From Phycisphaeraceae bacterium (GTDB taxonomy: Bacteria; Planctomycetota; Phycisphaerae; Phycisphaerales; UBA1924): a DNA stretch of 37,194 nucleotides. Both the position numbers and the translations under genes were made by a program. The notes under the pieces are model-generated. The model saw only the letters and a list, made by a program, of their open reading frames with translations. It did no database searches and had not been told where the DNA came from. The stretch is taken from positions 1 to 37,194 of the forward strand of contig JAHCJE010000014.1 in assembly GCA_026128865.1 (NCBI GenBank). Reading direction: 5' to 3'. Each line of letters opens with the position of its first letter. The first letter of the stretch is position 1. Positions 8,516 to 17,068 of the stretch are shown here, in pieces.

Positions 8516-8575
8516 TTTGCTATTTGCTCATTTGCTATTTGCTCATTTGCTATTTGCCCATTTGCTATTTGCCAT
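8516..8575. repeat. Right AT-rich repeat array, four 15-bp copies
   Basis: TTTGCTATTTGCTCA at 8516 and 8531, TTTGCTATTTGCCCA at 8546 and TTTGCTATTTGCCAT at 8561. They are the reverse complement of the left array, so a transcript across the cassette could pair its two ends. A degenerate CTCATTTGCCC precedes them at about 8498. Confidence 0.95.
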
Positions 8576-8596
8576 TTCTCACCCCCGGAGCCTCCC

Positions 8597-9625
8597 ATGC
8601 CCGACTACGCCGAACTCGCCTCCGTGGCCCTCTCCGCCGTCGCCCTCGCCTCGCGTGCCTGCCGCGAGGTGCAGGCCTCGCTCGAGCGAGTGAAGGCCAT
8701 CACGAAGGACGACAAGTCCCCCGTCACCGTCGCGGACTTCGCCAGCCAGGCGATCGTCGGGCGCATACTCGCCGAGCGGCTCGGCCGGGGCGTCGTCCTC
8801 GTCGGCGAGGAGGACAGCAAGTGGCTCCGCGAGGACGACCACGCCGCCCACCGCGCCGCCACGCTCGCCGCCGTCCGCGCCGTCTGGCCCGATGCCGACG
8901 AGAAGGCCATGCTCGACGCCATCGACGTCGGCGCGGGCGACACACACCACGGCTCCTTCTGGACACTCGACCCCGTCGACGGCACCAAGGGCTTCCTCCG
9001 AAACCAGCAGTACGCCATCGCACTTGCCTACGTCGAGCGAGGCACCCCCGTCGTCGGCGTCCTCGGCTGCCCCAACCTCCCGCGAGACTTCCGCAAGCCC
9101 CTCGACGAGCCGGACCCCCACGGCTGCATCTACACCGCCATCAAGGGCGCGGGCGTCAGCGAGACACCCGCCGACGACCCCGGCGCGGCCCCCGTCACCA
9201 TCCGCCGCCTCGACCGAGAGGAGGGCGAGCCGCTCTCGATCTGCGAGTCCGTCGAGTCCGCGCACTCCAAGCAGGACGACACCGCCCGCATCCTCGCCCA
9301 CCTCGCCGAGCGGGGGCAGCCCTCCCGCGAACCCGCACGCCTCGACTCGCAGGCGAAGTACGCCGTCACCGCCCGCGGCCAGGCGGACGCGTACCTGCGG
9401 CTCCCCACGAAGAAGGACTACGTGGAGCGCATCTGGGACCACGCCGCGGGCGCGCTCGTCGCCGCCGAGGCGGGCTGCTTCGTCACCGACATCCGCGGCA
9501 AGGCCCTCGACTTCTCCCACGGCCGCGGCCTCGAGCAGAACACGGGCGTCGTCTGCGCCCCCCCCCGGGTCCACGGCCTCGTCCTCGGCGCGATCGAGGC
9601 CCTCGGCATCGGCCGCGACGCCTGA
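8597..9625 (+). CDS. cysQ: 3'(2'),5'-bisphosphate nucleotidase (PAP phosphatase, HAL2/CysQ type)
   Basis: 342 residues from ATG 8597 with GGAG 7-10 nt upstream. It belongs to the inositol-monophosphatase fold: metal-binding GEED at 70-73, DPVDGTKGF at 125-133 and WDHAAG near 280. Length and the LRLPTKKDYVERIWDHAAG arrangement match the HAL2-type subfamily rather than short CysQ. It removes the 3' phosphate of 3'-phosphoadenosine 5'-phosphate, the by-product of PAPS use, with Mg2+. The association with cysC supports this substrate over inositol phosphates. It ends 45 bp from the convergent leuS stop, with no clear terminator between. Confidence 0.92.
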   Translation: MPDYAELASVALSAVALASRACREVQASLERVKAITKDDKSPVTVADFASQAIVGRILAERLGRGVVLVGEEDSKWLREDDHAAHRAATLAAVRAVWPDADEKAMLDAIDVGAGDTHHGSFWTLDPVDGTKGFLRNQQYAIALAYVERGTPVVGVLGCPNLPRDFRKPLDEPDPHGCIYTAIKGAGVSETPADDPGAAPVTIRRLDREEGEPLSICESVESAHSKQDDTARILAHLAERGQPSREPARLDSQAKYAVTARGQADAYLRLPTKKDYVERIWDHAAGALVAAEAGCFVTDIRGKALDFSHGRGLEQNTGVVCAPPRVHGLVLGAIEALGIGRDA

Positions 9626-9670
9626 CCCCACGCCCACCCCCGGACCCGCGCCGGCGCAAAGGCTCGCGGC

Positions 9671-12562
9671 TCAGCCCGCCACGATGTTCACCAGCCGGCC
9701 CGGGACCACGATCACCTTGCGCACGGGGCGGCCGGCGATCGCCTCCTGCACCTTCGGGTCGGCAAGCGCAATCGACTCGATGTGCGCGGCGTCCGCGTCG
9801 GCGGGAACGACGACCTTCGCGCGCACCTTGCCCGCGATCTGCACGGCGATCTCGACCTCGTCGTCGCGCAGCATGGCCTCGTCGTAGTCCGGCCACGCGG
9901 CGTGCGAGACGAAGCCTATCCCGTCGAGTTTCGCCCACAGTTCCTCGGCCAGGTGCGGGGCGAAGGGCGCGAGCGTGCGCGCGAAGCGGTCTGCCTGGCT
10001 TCGCGTCAGGCCGCCTGTGGCGGTGGCGGCGTTCACGAACTCGATCATCGCGGCGATGGCGGTGTTGAAGGCCAGCCGCTCGACGTCCGCACCGACCTTC
10101 GCGATCGTGCGGTGGAGGAGTTTTTCGATGGGCGCGGCGGGCGTCCCGTCCGTTATCGCATCGCCGACCAGTCGCGGCTCGCCCGTCTCCTCGTCGATGA
10201 TGAGCCGCCAGGCACGCTGCAGGAAGCGGAACAGGCCGGTGATGTCGCGCGGGTTCCAGGGCTTGGCGGCCTCGAGCGGGCCGAGGTACATCTCGTAGAG
10301 GCGGAAGGTGTCCGCGCCGTACTCGGCGATCACGTCGTCGGGGTTGATGACGTTGCGCAGGCTCTTGGACATCTTGGCGACGATCTGCGTGACCGGCCTG
10401 CCCGTGGCCCGCTCGACGAACATGCCCTCTGCGCGTTCCTCGACTTCGTCCACCGGGACGAGGGTCCTGTCCTCGCGCTGGTAGGCGTGGCTCAGGATCA
10501 GCCCTTGGTGGAAGAGTTTGGCGAACGGCTCGTCGGTCGAGACGAGGCCGAGGTCGAAGAGCACCTTGTGCCAGAAGCGGGCGTAGAGCAGGTGCAGGAC
10601 GGCGTGCTCCGCGCCGCCGATGTAGAGATCGACGCCGGCGGAACCCTCGCTGCCGCGAGGGGCTCGTCGGTCCGTGGTTCCGATCATCCAGTAGCGTTCG
10701 GCCGCCTCGCCGACGAAGCGCTCGGCGTTGCGCGGGTCGCAGTAGCGCAGGTAGTACCAGCACGAGCCGGCCCAGCCGGGCATGGTGTTCGCCTCGCGCG
10801 TGACTGGCGCATCGGGCGGGAGCGTGCGCACGCCCGCCTCGCCCGCGGTCGTGCGCAGCCAGTCGGCGGCCTTGGCGAGCAGGGGCACGGGGTTGTCGCT
10901 CTCGACGGGCTGGTAGTCGGCCAGGTCCGGCAGGCGGACGGGGAGGGCGTCGTCGGCCACGGGGTGGTGCCGGCCGCGCTCGTCCCAGACGATGGGGAAC
11001 GGCTCGCCCCAGTATCGCTGTCGGCTGAAGAGCCAGTCGCGCAGGCGGTAGTTCACGCGCCGTCGCCCGATGCCCTGCTCCTCCAGCCATGCGATGGCAC
11101 GCTGCTTGGCCTCGGCGACGTGCAGGCCGTCGAGGAAGTCCGAGTTGATGGCCGGCCCGTCGCCGAGGTACGGCTCGTCGCCGAAGCCGGGGGGGGGTTG
11201 CACGGTGCGCACGATCGGCAGGCCGAAGGCTTTGGCGAAGTCCCAGTCGCGCTGGTCCTGCCCTGGGACCGCCATGATCGCCCCGGTGCCGTAGCCCATG
11301 AGGACGTAGTCGGCGGTCCAGACCGGGATGCGCGCGTCGGTCGCGGGGTTGATGGCGTAGACGCCCGTGAAGATGCCGGTCTTCTCCTTGCTCTCCTGGC
11401 GTTCGACGTCGGAGCGGTTGCGTGCGGCCTGCACGTAGGCGCGCAGGGCGTCCGCGTCGGTCTCGGGGCCGGGCCGGTCGAGCGCGGCATCCACCAGCGG
11501 GTGCTCGGGCGCGACCACCATGTACGTCGCGCCGAAGATGGTGTCGGGGCGGGTGGTGAAAACGCGCAGGGGCAGGGAGTCCGAGATCGGGAACTCGACC
11601 TCCGCCCCTTCCGAGCGCCCGATCCACTCGGCCTGCTGCGTGCGCGTGCTCTCGGGCCAGTCGACGGTGTCCAGGCCGCGCAGCAGGCGCTCGGCGTAGG
11701 CGGTGATGCGGAACATCCACTGGCGGAGGGGCTTGCGGAAGACGGGGAAGCCGCCGCGCTCGCTTCGGCCGTCGATGACCTCCTCGTTGGCGAGGGCGGT
11801 GCCGAGTTTGGGGCACCAGTTCACCGTCTGCACGCCGACGTACGCCAGTCGGTACGAATCGACGATCATGCGGCGGGTGTCGTCCAGCATCTCCGCCCAG
11901 GGCATCACGGGCTTATCCGACGCGATGTCCCCCGCGCCGGCGTACTCGGCCGCGCCCGGGTTCAGGCGCGGCTCGCGCTCGCCGGACTCGAACTCGCGCA
12001 CGAGTTCGTCGATCGACCTGGCGCGCCCCCGCTCGGCGTCGTACCAGGAGCCGTAGATGCGCAGGAAGACCCACTGCGTCCAGCGGTAGTAGTCTTCGTC
12101 GATGGTGCCGAACTCGCGCGACCAGTCGTAGGAGAAGCCGAAGCGCTTCAACTGCCGGCGGAAGTTGTCGATTGCCTTGCGCGTGGTGACGGCCGGATGC
12201 ACGCCGGTCTGGATGGCGTACTGCTCGGCGGGCAGGCCGAACGCGTCCCAGCCCATGGGGTGCAGCACGTTGAAGCCGCGCATGCGCCGGTAGCGGCAGA
12301 TGATGTCGGTGGCGGTGTACCCCTCCGGGTGCCCGACGTGCAGGCCCGCGCCGGAGGGGTATGGGAACATGTCGAGGCAGTAGAACTTGGGGCGCGCGGT
12401 ATCGAAGCCCGGATCGCCGGGGTTCGGCTGGCGGAACGCGCCATCGGCCTCCCACCGCTGCTGCCAGCGCGTCTCGATCGCGTCGGCGAGCGCGGCCGTG
12501 TAGCGGTGCGGCGGGCCGGAGGGGTCGGGGTTGCGGCTCGGTTGGTCTGCGCTCATCGGCAT
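9671..12562 (-). CDS. leuS: Leucyl-tRNA synthetase
   Basis: 963 residues, roughly 90-100 longer than common bacterial LeuRS. The class I signature HVGH is at 75-78, within FPYPSGAGLHVGHPEGY, and the KMSKS loop is at 730-734. The editing (CP1) domain contains the TRPDTIFGATYMVVAPEHPL stretch. An insert of about 60 residues sits between RIYGSWYD and VNWCPKLGTALANEEV, where many bacterial enzymes are short; the zinc-ribbon cysteines usual just after this point are absent. Two ATGs (residues 1 and 3) are possible starts, neither with a good Shine-Dalgarno. A terminator-like hairpin lies only about 26 nt upstream of the ATG, so the gene either has its own short promoter or is attenuated. Confidence 0.97.
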   Translation of the reverse strand: MPMSADQPSRNPDPSGPPHRYTAALADAIETRWQQRWEADGAFRQPNPGDPGFDTARPKFYCLDMFPYPSGAGLHVGHPEGYTATDIICRYRRMRGFNVLHPMGWDAFGLPAEQYAIQTGVHPAVTTRKAIDNFRRQLKRFGFSYDWSREFGTIDEDYYRWTQWVFLRIYGSWYDAERGRARSIDELVREFESGEREPRLNPGAAEYAGAGDIASDKPVMPWAEMLDDTRRMIVDSYRLAYVGVQTVNWCPKLGTALANEEVIDGRSERGGFPVFRKPLRQWMFRITAYAERLLRGLDTVDWPESTRTQQAEWIGRSEGAEVEFPISDSLPLRVFTTRPDTIFGATYMVVAPEHPLVDAALDRPGPETDADALRAYVQAARNRSDVERQESKEKTGIFTGVYAINPATDARIPVWTADYVLMGYGTGAIMAVPGQDQRDWDFAKAFGLPIVRTVQPPPGFGDEPYLGDGPAINSDFLDGLHVAEAKQRAIAWLEEQGIGRRRVNYRLRDWLFSRQRYWGEPFPIVWDERGRHHPVADDALPVRLPDLADYQPVESDNPVPLLAKAADWLRTTAGEAGVRTLPPDAPVTREANTMPGWAGSCWYYLRYCDPRNAERFVGEAAERYWMIGTTDRRAPRGSEGSAGVDLYIGGAEHAVLHLLYARFWHKVLFDLGLVSTDEPFAKLFHQGLILSHAYQREDRTLVPVDEVEERAEGMFVERATGRPVTQIVAKMSKSLRNVINPDDVIAEYGADTFRLYEMYLGPLEAAKPWNPRDITGLFRFLQRAWRLIIDEETGEPRLVGDAITDGTPAAPIEKLLHRTIAKVGADVERLAFNTAIAAMIEFVNAATATGGLTRSQADRFARTLAPFAPHLAEELWAKLDGIGFVSHAAWPDYDEAMLRDDEVEIAVQIAGKVRAKVVVPADADAAHIESIALADPKVQEAIAGRPVRKVIVVPGRLVNIVAG

Positions 12563-12587
12563 CGCTCGCGGGAAGGGAAGCGTACTC

Positions 12588-12621
12588 CAAAAACAACGAA
12601 GGCCCCGACACTGGCGAGGCC
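12588..12621 (-). terminator. Intrinsic terminator or attenuator between folC and leuS
   Basis: On the minus strand GGCCTCG, a 7-nt loop and CGGGGCC form a 7-bp stem (one G-T pair; 12621-12601), followed by TTCGTTGTTTTTGG. It is the clearest stem plus T-tract in the window and ends just before the leuS start at 12562. Confidence 0.65.
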
Positions 12622-12737
12622 CGGAGGGAACGCGGCGCGTTGCCGTCGCATCAACCCGCCGGGCGGCGCGGAAGTCGGAGCGGCAGGGGCGTGCGTACGC
12701 TGGTCATGGCGGGCGACTGTAGGCCGGTCGAGTATGC

Positions 12738-14213
12738 TCAGCCCTTCGCCTCGACCTGCTGGGCGGGCTTGAGCCTGGCGGCGGCCTCCGCGAGCAGACG
12801 CTTGGCCTCGCCCGCGAGGTAAAACGAGCCTGTGACGAGGATGAGGTCGTCGCGGCCCACGGCGCGGTAGGCGGTGTTGATCGCGTCCTTGAGCGTCGGC
12901 TCGACCTGCGTCATCTTCGGGCTTCGCTCGGCGAAGCGCCGCTGGAGTTCGGCGGGGTCGCAGGCCCGGGGGTTGTCGGACGAGCGTGTGAAGATGATCT
13001 TGTCCGCGCCAAGCGCGATCTTGCTCAGCATGCCGTCCACGTTCTTGTCGGCTGCGCACCCGAAGATCATCACCATCGAGTCGTAGCGGATGTGCGTACC
13101 GATCGCCCGCACCATCGCGTGCAGGCTGTCGGGCGTGTGCGCGCCGTCGATGAGGATGCGCGGTGCGGACCAGACCTGCTCCAGCCGGCCGTTGGCGGGT
13201 GTCGCGGCCAGGCCGAGGGCGACCTGCCGCTCGGGCGTGTCGAAGCCTCGGTCGCGCAGGTGGTCCAGCGCGGCGAGGGCGAGGCCGCAGTTCAGCGCTT
13301 GGTGCTCGCCCTTGAGCGGGACGGCGAGGTGCTCGTAGGTGGTTCGCGGTGAGGCGAGGCAGACGCGGGCGTGCGGGCCGAGTTCGGGCGTGGCCTCGAA
13401 GCGGTAGGAGAAGTCGATCTCCTTGCCGAGGACGCGCAGCGGGGCGCCGACACGCTCCGCCTCCTCGCGGAAGACGCCCATCACCTCGTCGCACTGGGGG
13501 AAGGTGATGGCGGTGACGCCGGGCTTCATGATGCCGGCCTTCTCGCGGGCGATCTCGGCGAGAGTCGAGCCGAGCAGTTGCGTGTGCTCGAGTTGGATGG
13601 CGGTGAGGATGCAGACCTCGGGGGTGACGACGTTGGTGGAGTCGAGGCGGCCGCCCAGGCCGACCTCGAGGACGGCGGCGTCCACGGCGCGCTCGGCGAA
13701 GAAGCGGAGGGCGAGGGCGGTGAGGAGTTCGAAGTAGGTGGCCTGCCCGTGTCGTGCCTCGACGGCCTCGGCCGCCGCCGCCGCCGCCCCGAGCGCCGCG
13801 GTGAACTCGTCCTCGTCGATCCACTGGTTGTTGATGCGGATGCGTTCGCGGACGTCGGTGAGGTGCGGGCTGGTGTAGACGCCGGTGGTGTAGCCGCACG
13901 AGGCCAGGCTCGAGGCGAGCATCTCGGCGGTCGAGCCTTTGCCCTTGCTGCCGGCGACGTGGACGCAGCGCACGTCGCGCTCGGGGTTGCCCAGGGCGTC
14001 CATCATGGCACGCATGCGGTCCACGCGGAAGACGCCGCGTTCCACGTTAGCGGGACGCAGGCGCTCGATGTTCACGCTGTCGTTGAGGTACTTGAGCGCG
14101 GTCTGATAGCTCGCGAACCGCTTCGGTCGGCGGATTCGGGCTTTTACAGGCGAGGCGGACTGTCCGGACGATCGCCCCTGGGCTTTCCCGGCGGCGCTGG
14201 GGGTTCGCGGCAT
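12738..14213 (-). CDS. folC: Bifunctional folylpolyglutamate synthase / dihydrofolate synthase
   Basis: 491 residues from ATG 14213 (MPRTPSAAGK). The P-loop VAGSKGKGST is at 86-95 and the typical YTSPHLTDVRERI and EVGLGGRLDSTNVV stretches follow. ILIDGAHTPDSL marks the C-terminal substrate domain. It adds glutamate to dihydropteroate and to reduced folates, a cytoplasmic Mur-ligase-like ATP reaction. The family is usually 410-450 residues; the extra N-terminal 35 residues are basic and low-complexity and may reflect a later true start. No Shine-Dalgarno is seen; TAGAAT lies 8 nt upstream of the ATG (14222-14227). The gene lies 126 bp downstream of pdxJ on the same strand. Confidence 0.95.
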   Translation of the reverse strand: MPRTPSAAGKAQGRSSGQSASPVKARIRRPKRFASYQTALKYLNDSVNIERLRPANVERGVFRVDRMRAMMDALGNPERDVRCVHVAGSKGKGSTAEMLASSLASCGYTTGVYTSPHLTDVRERIRINNQWIDEDEFTAALGAAAAAAEAVEARHGQATYFELLTALALRFFAERAVDAAVLEVGLGGRLDSTNVVTPEVCILTAIQLEHTQLLGSTLAEIAREKAGIMKPGVTAITFPQCDEVMGVFREEAERVGAPLRVLGKEIDFSYRFEATPELGPHARVCLASPRTTYEHLAVPLKGEHQALNCGLALAALDHLRDRGFDTPERQVALGLAATPANGRLEQVWSAPRILIDGAHTPDSLHAMVRAIGTHIRYDSMVMIFGCAADKNVDGMLSKIALGADKIIFTRSSDNPRACDPAELQRRFAERSPKMTQVEPTLKDAINTAYRAVGRDDLILVTGSFYLAGEAKRLLAEAAARLKPAQQVEAKG

Positions 14214-14339
14214 AGCGGACGATTCTAAGCCGCGCAGCCGCACCGTCGTAGCGCATTCTTCACGCTTCGCCAGACGCTGTCGCTTTCCGTTGCGCCGCAA
14301 GGACTTGCAACCGACAGCCGCACGACCGCACCAACCCGT

Positions 14340-15113
14340 TCACCCTGATCGGGGCGCATGAAGCGCTATCACCGCCTTCATCTCGCGCACCGCCTCCCGC
14401 AAGCCCACAAAGACCCCACGGCTCACGATCGCGTGCCCGATGTGCAGTTCCTCGAGGCCCGGCAGCGCGGCGATCGGGCCGACGTTCACGTAGTTGAGCG
14501 CATGGCCGGCGTTGAAGCGCATCCCGGCGTGGCGGATGCGCGCGCCGGCGTGCGCCACGCGCTCGAGCTCGGCGCGGAGCGCGCCGCGCCGGAAGTCGCC
14601 CCCGGACTCCGCGAAGGCGTGCGCGTACGGGCCGGTGTGCACCTCGCAGACGTCGAACCCGACCGCCGCAGCCGCGTCCACCTGGCGGTCGTCGGCATCG
14701 ATGAAGGCGGAGACGAGCAGGCCCGCGTCGCGCAGGCTGGCGACGACCTCCTTCATGCGCGCCGCCTGCCCGGCCACGTCCAGCCCGCCCTCGGTCGTGA
14801 CCTCGGTTCGGCCCTCTGGGACGAGCATGGCCGTGTCGGGACGGATGCGCCGGGCGATCGCCACCATCTCGTCCGTCGCCGCCATCTCGAGGTTCACCTT
14901 CACCGCGACGAGGCGGCGGAGGAGTTCGACGTCGCGGTCCTGGATGTGGCGGCGGTCCTCGCGCAGGTGCATGGTGATGCCGTCCGCCCCGCCGAGTTCG
15001 GCCTCGTGGGCGGCGCGGACCGGGTCCGGCTCGCCCTGCTCGGGCGGCACGTCGCGATAGCGAGCCTGACGGACGGTGGCGACGTGATCGATGTTGACGC
15101 CCAGTTGGACCAT
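14340..15113 (-). CDS. pdxJ: Pyridoxine 5'-phosphate synthase
   Basis: 257 residues, standard length. [18 protein letters not shown] at the N-terminus is the family signature. [41 protein letters not shown] and CEVHTGPYA are all present and carry the catalytic and phosphate-binding residues of the TIM barrel. It condenses 3-amino-2-oxopropyl phosphate with deoxyxylulose 5-phosphate in vitamin B6 synthesis. Only 9 nt separate it from the MauE/DoxX-like gene upstream, so it is probably at the tail of that operon. A TAGACT hexamer (15120-15125), sharing the TAG stop of the upstream gene, sits 6 nt before the ATG and could act as an internal leaderless promoter. Confidence 0.96.
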   Translation of the reverse strand: MVQLGVNIDHVATVRQARYRDVPPEQGEPDPVRAAHEAELGGADGITMHLREDRRHIQDRDVELLRRLVAVKVNLEMAATDEMVAIARRIRPDTAMLVPEGRTEVTTEGGLDVAGQAARMKEVVASLRDAGLLVSAFIDADDRQVDAAAAVGFDVCEVHTGPYAHAFAESGGDFRRGALRAELERVAHAGARIRHAGMRFNAGHALNYVNVGPIAALPGLEELHIGHAIVSRGVFVGLREAVREMKAVIALHAPRSG

Positions 15114-15122
15114 GCGCGCAGT

Positions 15123-15599
15123 CTACGCCGGCGCAAGGGCTGGCCGGCCCCGGAGCGGCAGCCACAGCAACGCGGTGAACACGGCGAACGCGAGATTGCG
15201 AGCGGCGATCCAGGTCCAGTCCTCGACGTTCGACGACGCCAGCACGCCGCACCCGCACGGCGTCGGGACGGGCGGCGGGCGGAGGCAGAGCAGGAGCGCA
15301 TAGACGCCGAAGAGGGCGAAGAGCGCGGCGAGAACCATCGCGGCGCGCGCCGGCGTTCGCCCTGCCATCAGCCACAGGAGTGCGGCGGTGGCCCCGCCGA
15401 CTTCGACACCGATCACCGCCCAGGCTGCCGGCGGCGTCAGCGTGTCGGGCACAAGGCCGTGGGATGACAGGATGGCGGTGAACTCGTCCGGGCTTCGGAG
15501 TTTGACGAAACCGGTGTACAGGAAGAGGGCAGCCTGCGCGAGCAGCACGGCGACGGCGAGGCGCCGCCACGTTTCGCCCGCGAGCCGACGCGCCGTCAT
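15123..15599 (-). CDS. MauE/DoxX-like membrane protein
   Basis: 158 residues from ATG 15599, whose ATGA overlaps the stop of the preceding gene. Four hydrophobic segments are seen: near AVAVLLAQAALFLYTGFVKL, AWAVIGVEVGGATAALLWLM, MVLAALFALFGVYALLLCL and NLAFAVFTALLWLPL. CGCGVLASSNVEDWTW between the third and fourth matches the cysteine-containing loop of MauE-type proteins, which take part in delivering electrons or disulfides in the periplasm. The exact partner is unknown; the upstream co-encoded Cys-rich exported protein is a plausible client, but that is inference. Confidence 0.75.
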   Translation of the reverse strand: MTARRLAGETWRRLAVAVLLAQAALFLYTGFVKLRSPDEFTAILSSHGLVPDTLTPPAAWAVIGVEVGGATAALLWLMAGRTPARAAMVLAALFALFGVYALLLCLRPPPVPTPCGCGVLASSNVEDWTWIAARNLAFAVFTALLWLPLRGRPALAPA

Positions 15600-16579
15600 C
15601 GCCGGCGCACCCACGCGTAGATGCCGACGGCGACGAAGACCACGCCCACGCCGATGAGCGGCCAGTCGAAGGAAGAGCGCGCCGGGGCCTCGGGAAATTG
15701 GGGGGCGGGGCGGCGTGACGACTCGGTTCCGGTTGCCGCGACCGCGCTCGGGTCGGCTGCCTGCGCGGGGTCAGAGGAAGCGGAAGCCACGGACCAGCGG
15801 GTCACGCGCTCAAGGATGCCCGCGCTGCGGGCCCGTTCGGTGACGGCTTCGATGGAGAACTCCGGCGCTCCCGGCTGACGGTCATACGACACCTTCGCGA
15901 GGCGCCAGCCTTGGTGCACGCCGAACGACGCGGCGATTGGGAAAGACGACATCTCGCTGTCCGCGTAGATGATGATCCTTGGATCGGCGTCCCAGTCTGA
16001 CCATTCGATCGACTCCAGCCGGCCCTCGCCGTTGATGTGGTAGGTCCGTGCCCTGTTCTCTGGGACATAAGTGCCACGAGGCGTCCAGTCCAGGAGGTTG
16101 CGATCGCCGAGCGGGAAACTGTACGTTACAGCCCATCCCCCATCGCGGGCGCGCCGGATCCGCTCCGCGCGATGCGCGTTCTCCGCGGTGAAACGGAGTG
16201 TCACGAAGGGGAACGGATCGTCGAGCGCGGTATCCGACACCTCGCCCGGATTACCTTCCCACCGCTCCACGCGGCCGTATGGCTGCGAGGTCTTGTACAG
16301 CGCGCCCGCAGGATCCCTGGCGAACAGTTTGCCCAGGAAACTCCCGTACCACGCCCCGGTCTCGGCGTCGAAACCGAAGATGGACACATGGTCGGTCTCG
16401 GCCGCTTCGTAGACGGCGTGGATCGCCCCCTTGCGCGGCAGATACTCCCGAAGCCACGCTCGCAACTCCTCCGCCTCGGACTGTGCCGAGGCCGCGGCCG
16501 TGGCGCCGCACAGAACCACACACGCGACAAGCGCGTTCACACGGCGCACGAATCCAGGCGGCGTGAAGATGTCCGTCAT
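15596..16579 (-). CDS. Exported protein of unknown function with C-terminal membrane anchor
   Basis: 327 residues from ATG 16579, with AGGA 7 nt upstream. A signal peptide covers about residues 1-33 (VNALVACVVLCGATAAASAQ). The body is a soluble domain with many Trp/Tyr/Asp residues. A Ser/Ala/Pro-rich linker near 265-300 leads to one membrane helix, WPLIGVGVVFVAVGIYAWV, and a terminal RRR. This gives an N-out, single C-terminal anchor topology. I do not recognise the family. It lies in the operon between the Cys-rich exported protein (28 nt gap) and the MauE/DoxX-like gene (4-nt overlap). Confidence 0.8.
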   Translation of the reverse strand: MTDIFTPPGFVRRVNALVACVVLCGATAAASAQSEAEELRAWLREYLPRKGAIHAVYEAAETDHVSIFGFDAETGAWYGSFLGKLFARDPAGALYKTSQPYGRVERWEGNPGEVSDTALDDPFPFVTLRFTAENAHRAERIRRARDGGWAVTYSFPLGDRNLLDWTPRGTYVPENRARTYHINGEGRLESIEWSDWDADPRIIIYADSEMSSFPIAASFGVHQGWRLAKVSYDRQPGAPEFSIEAVTERARSAGILERVTRWSVASASSDPAQAADPSAVAATGTESSRRPAPQFPEAPARSSFDWPLIGVGVVFVAVGIYAWVRRR

Positions 16580-16607
16580 GCGAAAATCCTTGCGGCTGTT
16601 TCCTGGT

Positions 16608-17057
16608 TCACTGCTCGCCCCCGCCGTTCCCACACGTCCCGCCGGTGTAACATGCGTTTGTGCTCAGGACGTTCTCCGTCGGGTTCGGATCGGCGCCATT
16701 CTTCATGATGCAGCACAGGCCATCGCCATTGGGAGAACAGCCTGTGAGCGTCCATCCCTGCGGGACCGGATCGTTGCACGCCCAGGTGGCATGATCGCCA
16801 GACGGGATCATGTAGCAGTAGAACTGCGTGAGCGTGCCGGGTCCAGTCCTGCCGGGCGACCCCGACTTACAGCCATGCTCGCAGTAATACATGTATGATT
16901 GCGATCGTCCACAGTCAGCGCATCCGGTCGGCTCTTTGGGCTCGTAACATGGGGGTGGTGACGGTTCTGGCTGCGTGAGCGCCGTCGCGACGATGGCTGT
17001 GATCGCGATTGCGAACGTGCCCCGCTTCCAGTTGGCTCTGACACCGTGCTGCGTCAT
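16608..17057 (-). CDS. Small cysteine-rich exported protein
   Basis: 149 residues from ATG 17057, supported by AGGAGAA 7 nt upstream; the longer open frame overlaps the pseudopilin gene and is rejected. An N-terminal hydrophobic segment (FAIAITAIVATAL) looks like a signal peptide or anchor. The rest contains 12 cysteines, including CADC, YCEHGC and LCC, enough for six disulfides, and is rich in Gly, Pro and Asn. There is no recognised domain. The gene is placed 11 nt after the pseudopilin stop, so the two are co-transcribed; it may be a secreted partner or substrate of the pseudopilus. Confidence 0.8.
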   Translation of the reverse strand: MTQHGVRANWKRGTFAIAITAIVATALTQPEPSPPPCYEPKEPTGCADCGRSQSYMYYCEHGCKSGSPGRTGPGTLTQFYCYMIPSGDHATWACNDPVPQGWTLTGCSPNGDGLCCIMKNGADPNPTENVLSTNACYTGGTCGNGGGEQ

Positions 17058-17068
17058 CCGATGTTCTC

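Larger units (their letters stand above)
8008..8578. mobile_element. Candidate small inserted cassette: four-helix-bundle gene between inverted repeat arrays
   Basis: About 570 bp bounded by AGCAAATAGCAAATG-type arrays in opposite orientation and holding one gene. It separates two functionally linked sulfur genes and provides the stop codon of the first. The layout resembles 23S rRNA intervening sequences, whose ends are complementary and which can encode a protein of the same four-helix family, but here it lies between protein genes. No transposase, target-site duplication or attachment site is visible. Mobility is inference. Confidence 0.45.

Noticed and set aside
8008-8578. Diversity-generating retroelement
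   Set aside because: The four-helix protein resembles Avd, but there is no reverse transcriptase, template repeat or variable repeat nearby.
9561-9569. Shorter C or G runs of 8-10 nt (for example in cysQ, leuS, lnt and the aminotransferase gene) as contingency loci
   Set aside because: Runs of this size are expected in proline- and glycine-coding stretches of a GC-rich genome; only the two 12-nt runs were kept.
12562-12737. T-box riboswitch upstream of leuS
   Set aside because: I could not find the conserved antiterminator sequence or a specifier loop; only the terminator-like hairpin is clear.
9782-12772. 996-codon open frame antisense to leuS, and similar long frames opposite atpA (5231-7192), the YG-repeat gene (3428-5119) and ggt (29990-31957)
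   Set aside because: In very GC-rich DNA the antisense frames of real genes stay open. Their products are Arg/Ala/His-rich, show no domains, and the opposite strands encode well-recognised proteins.
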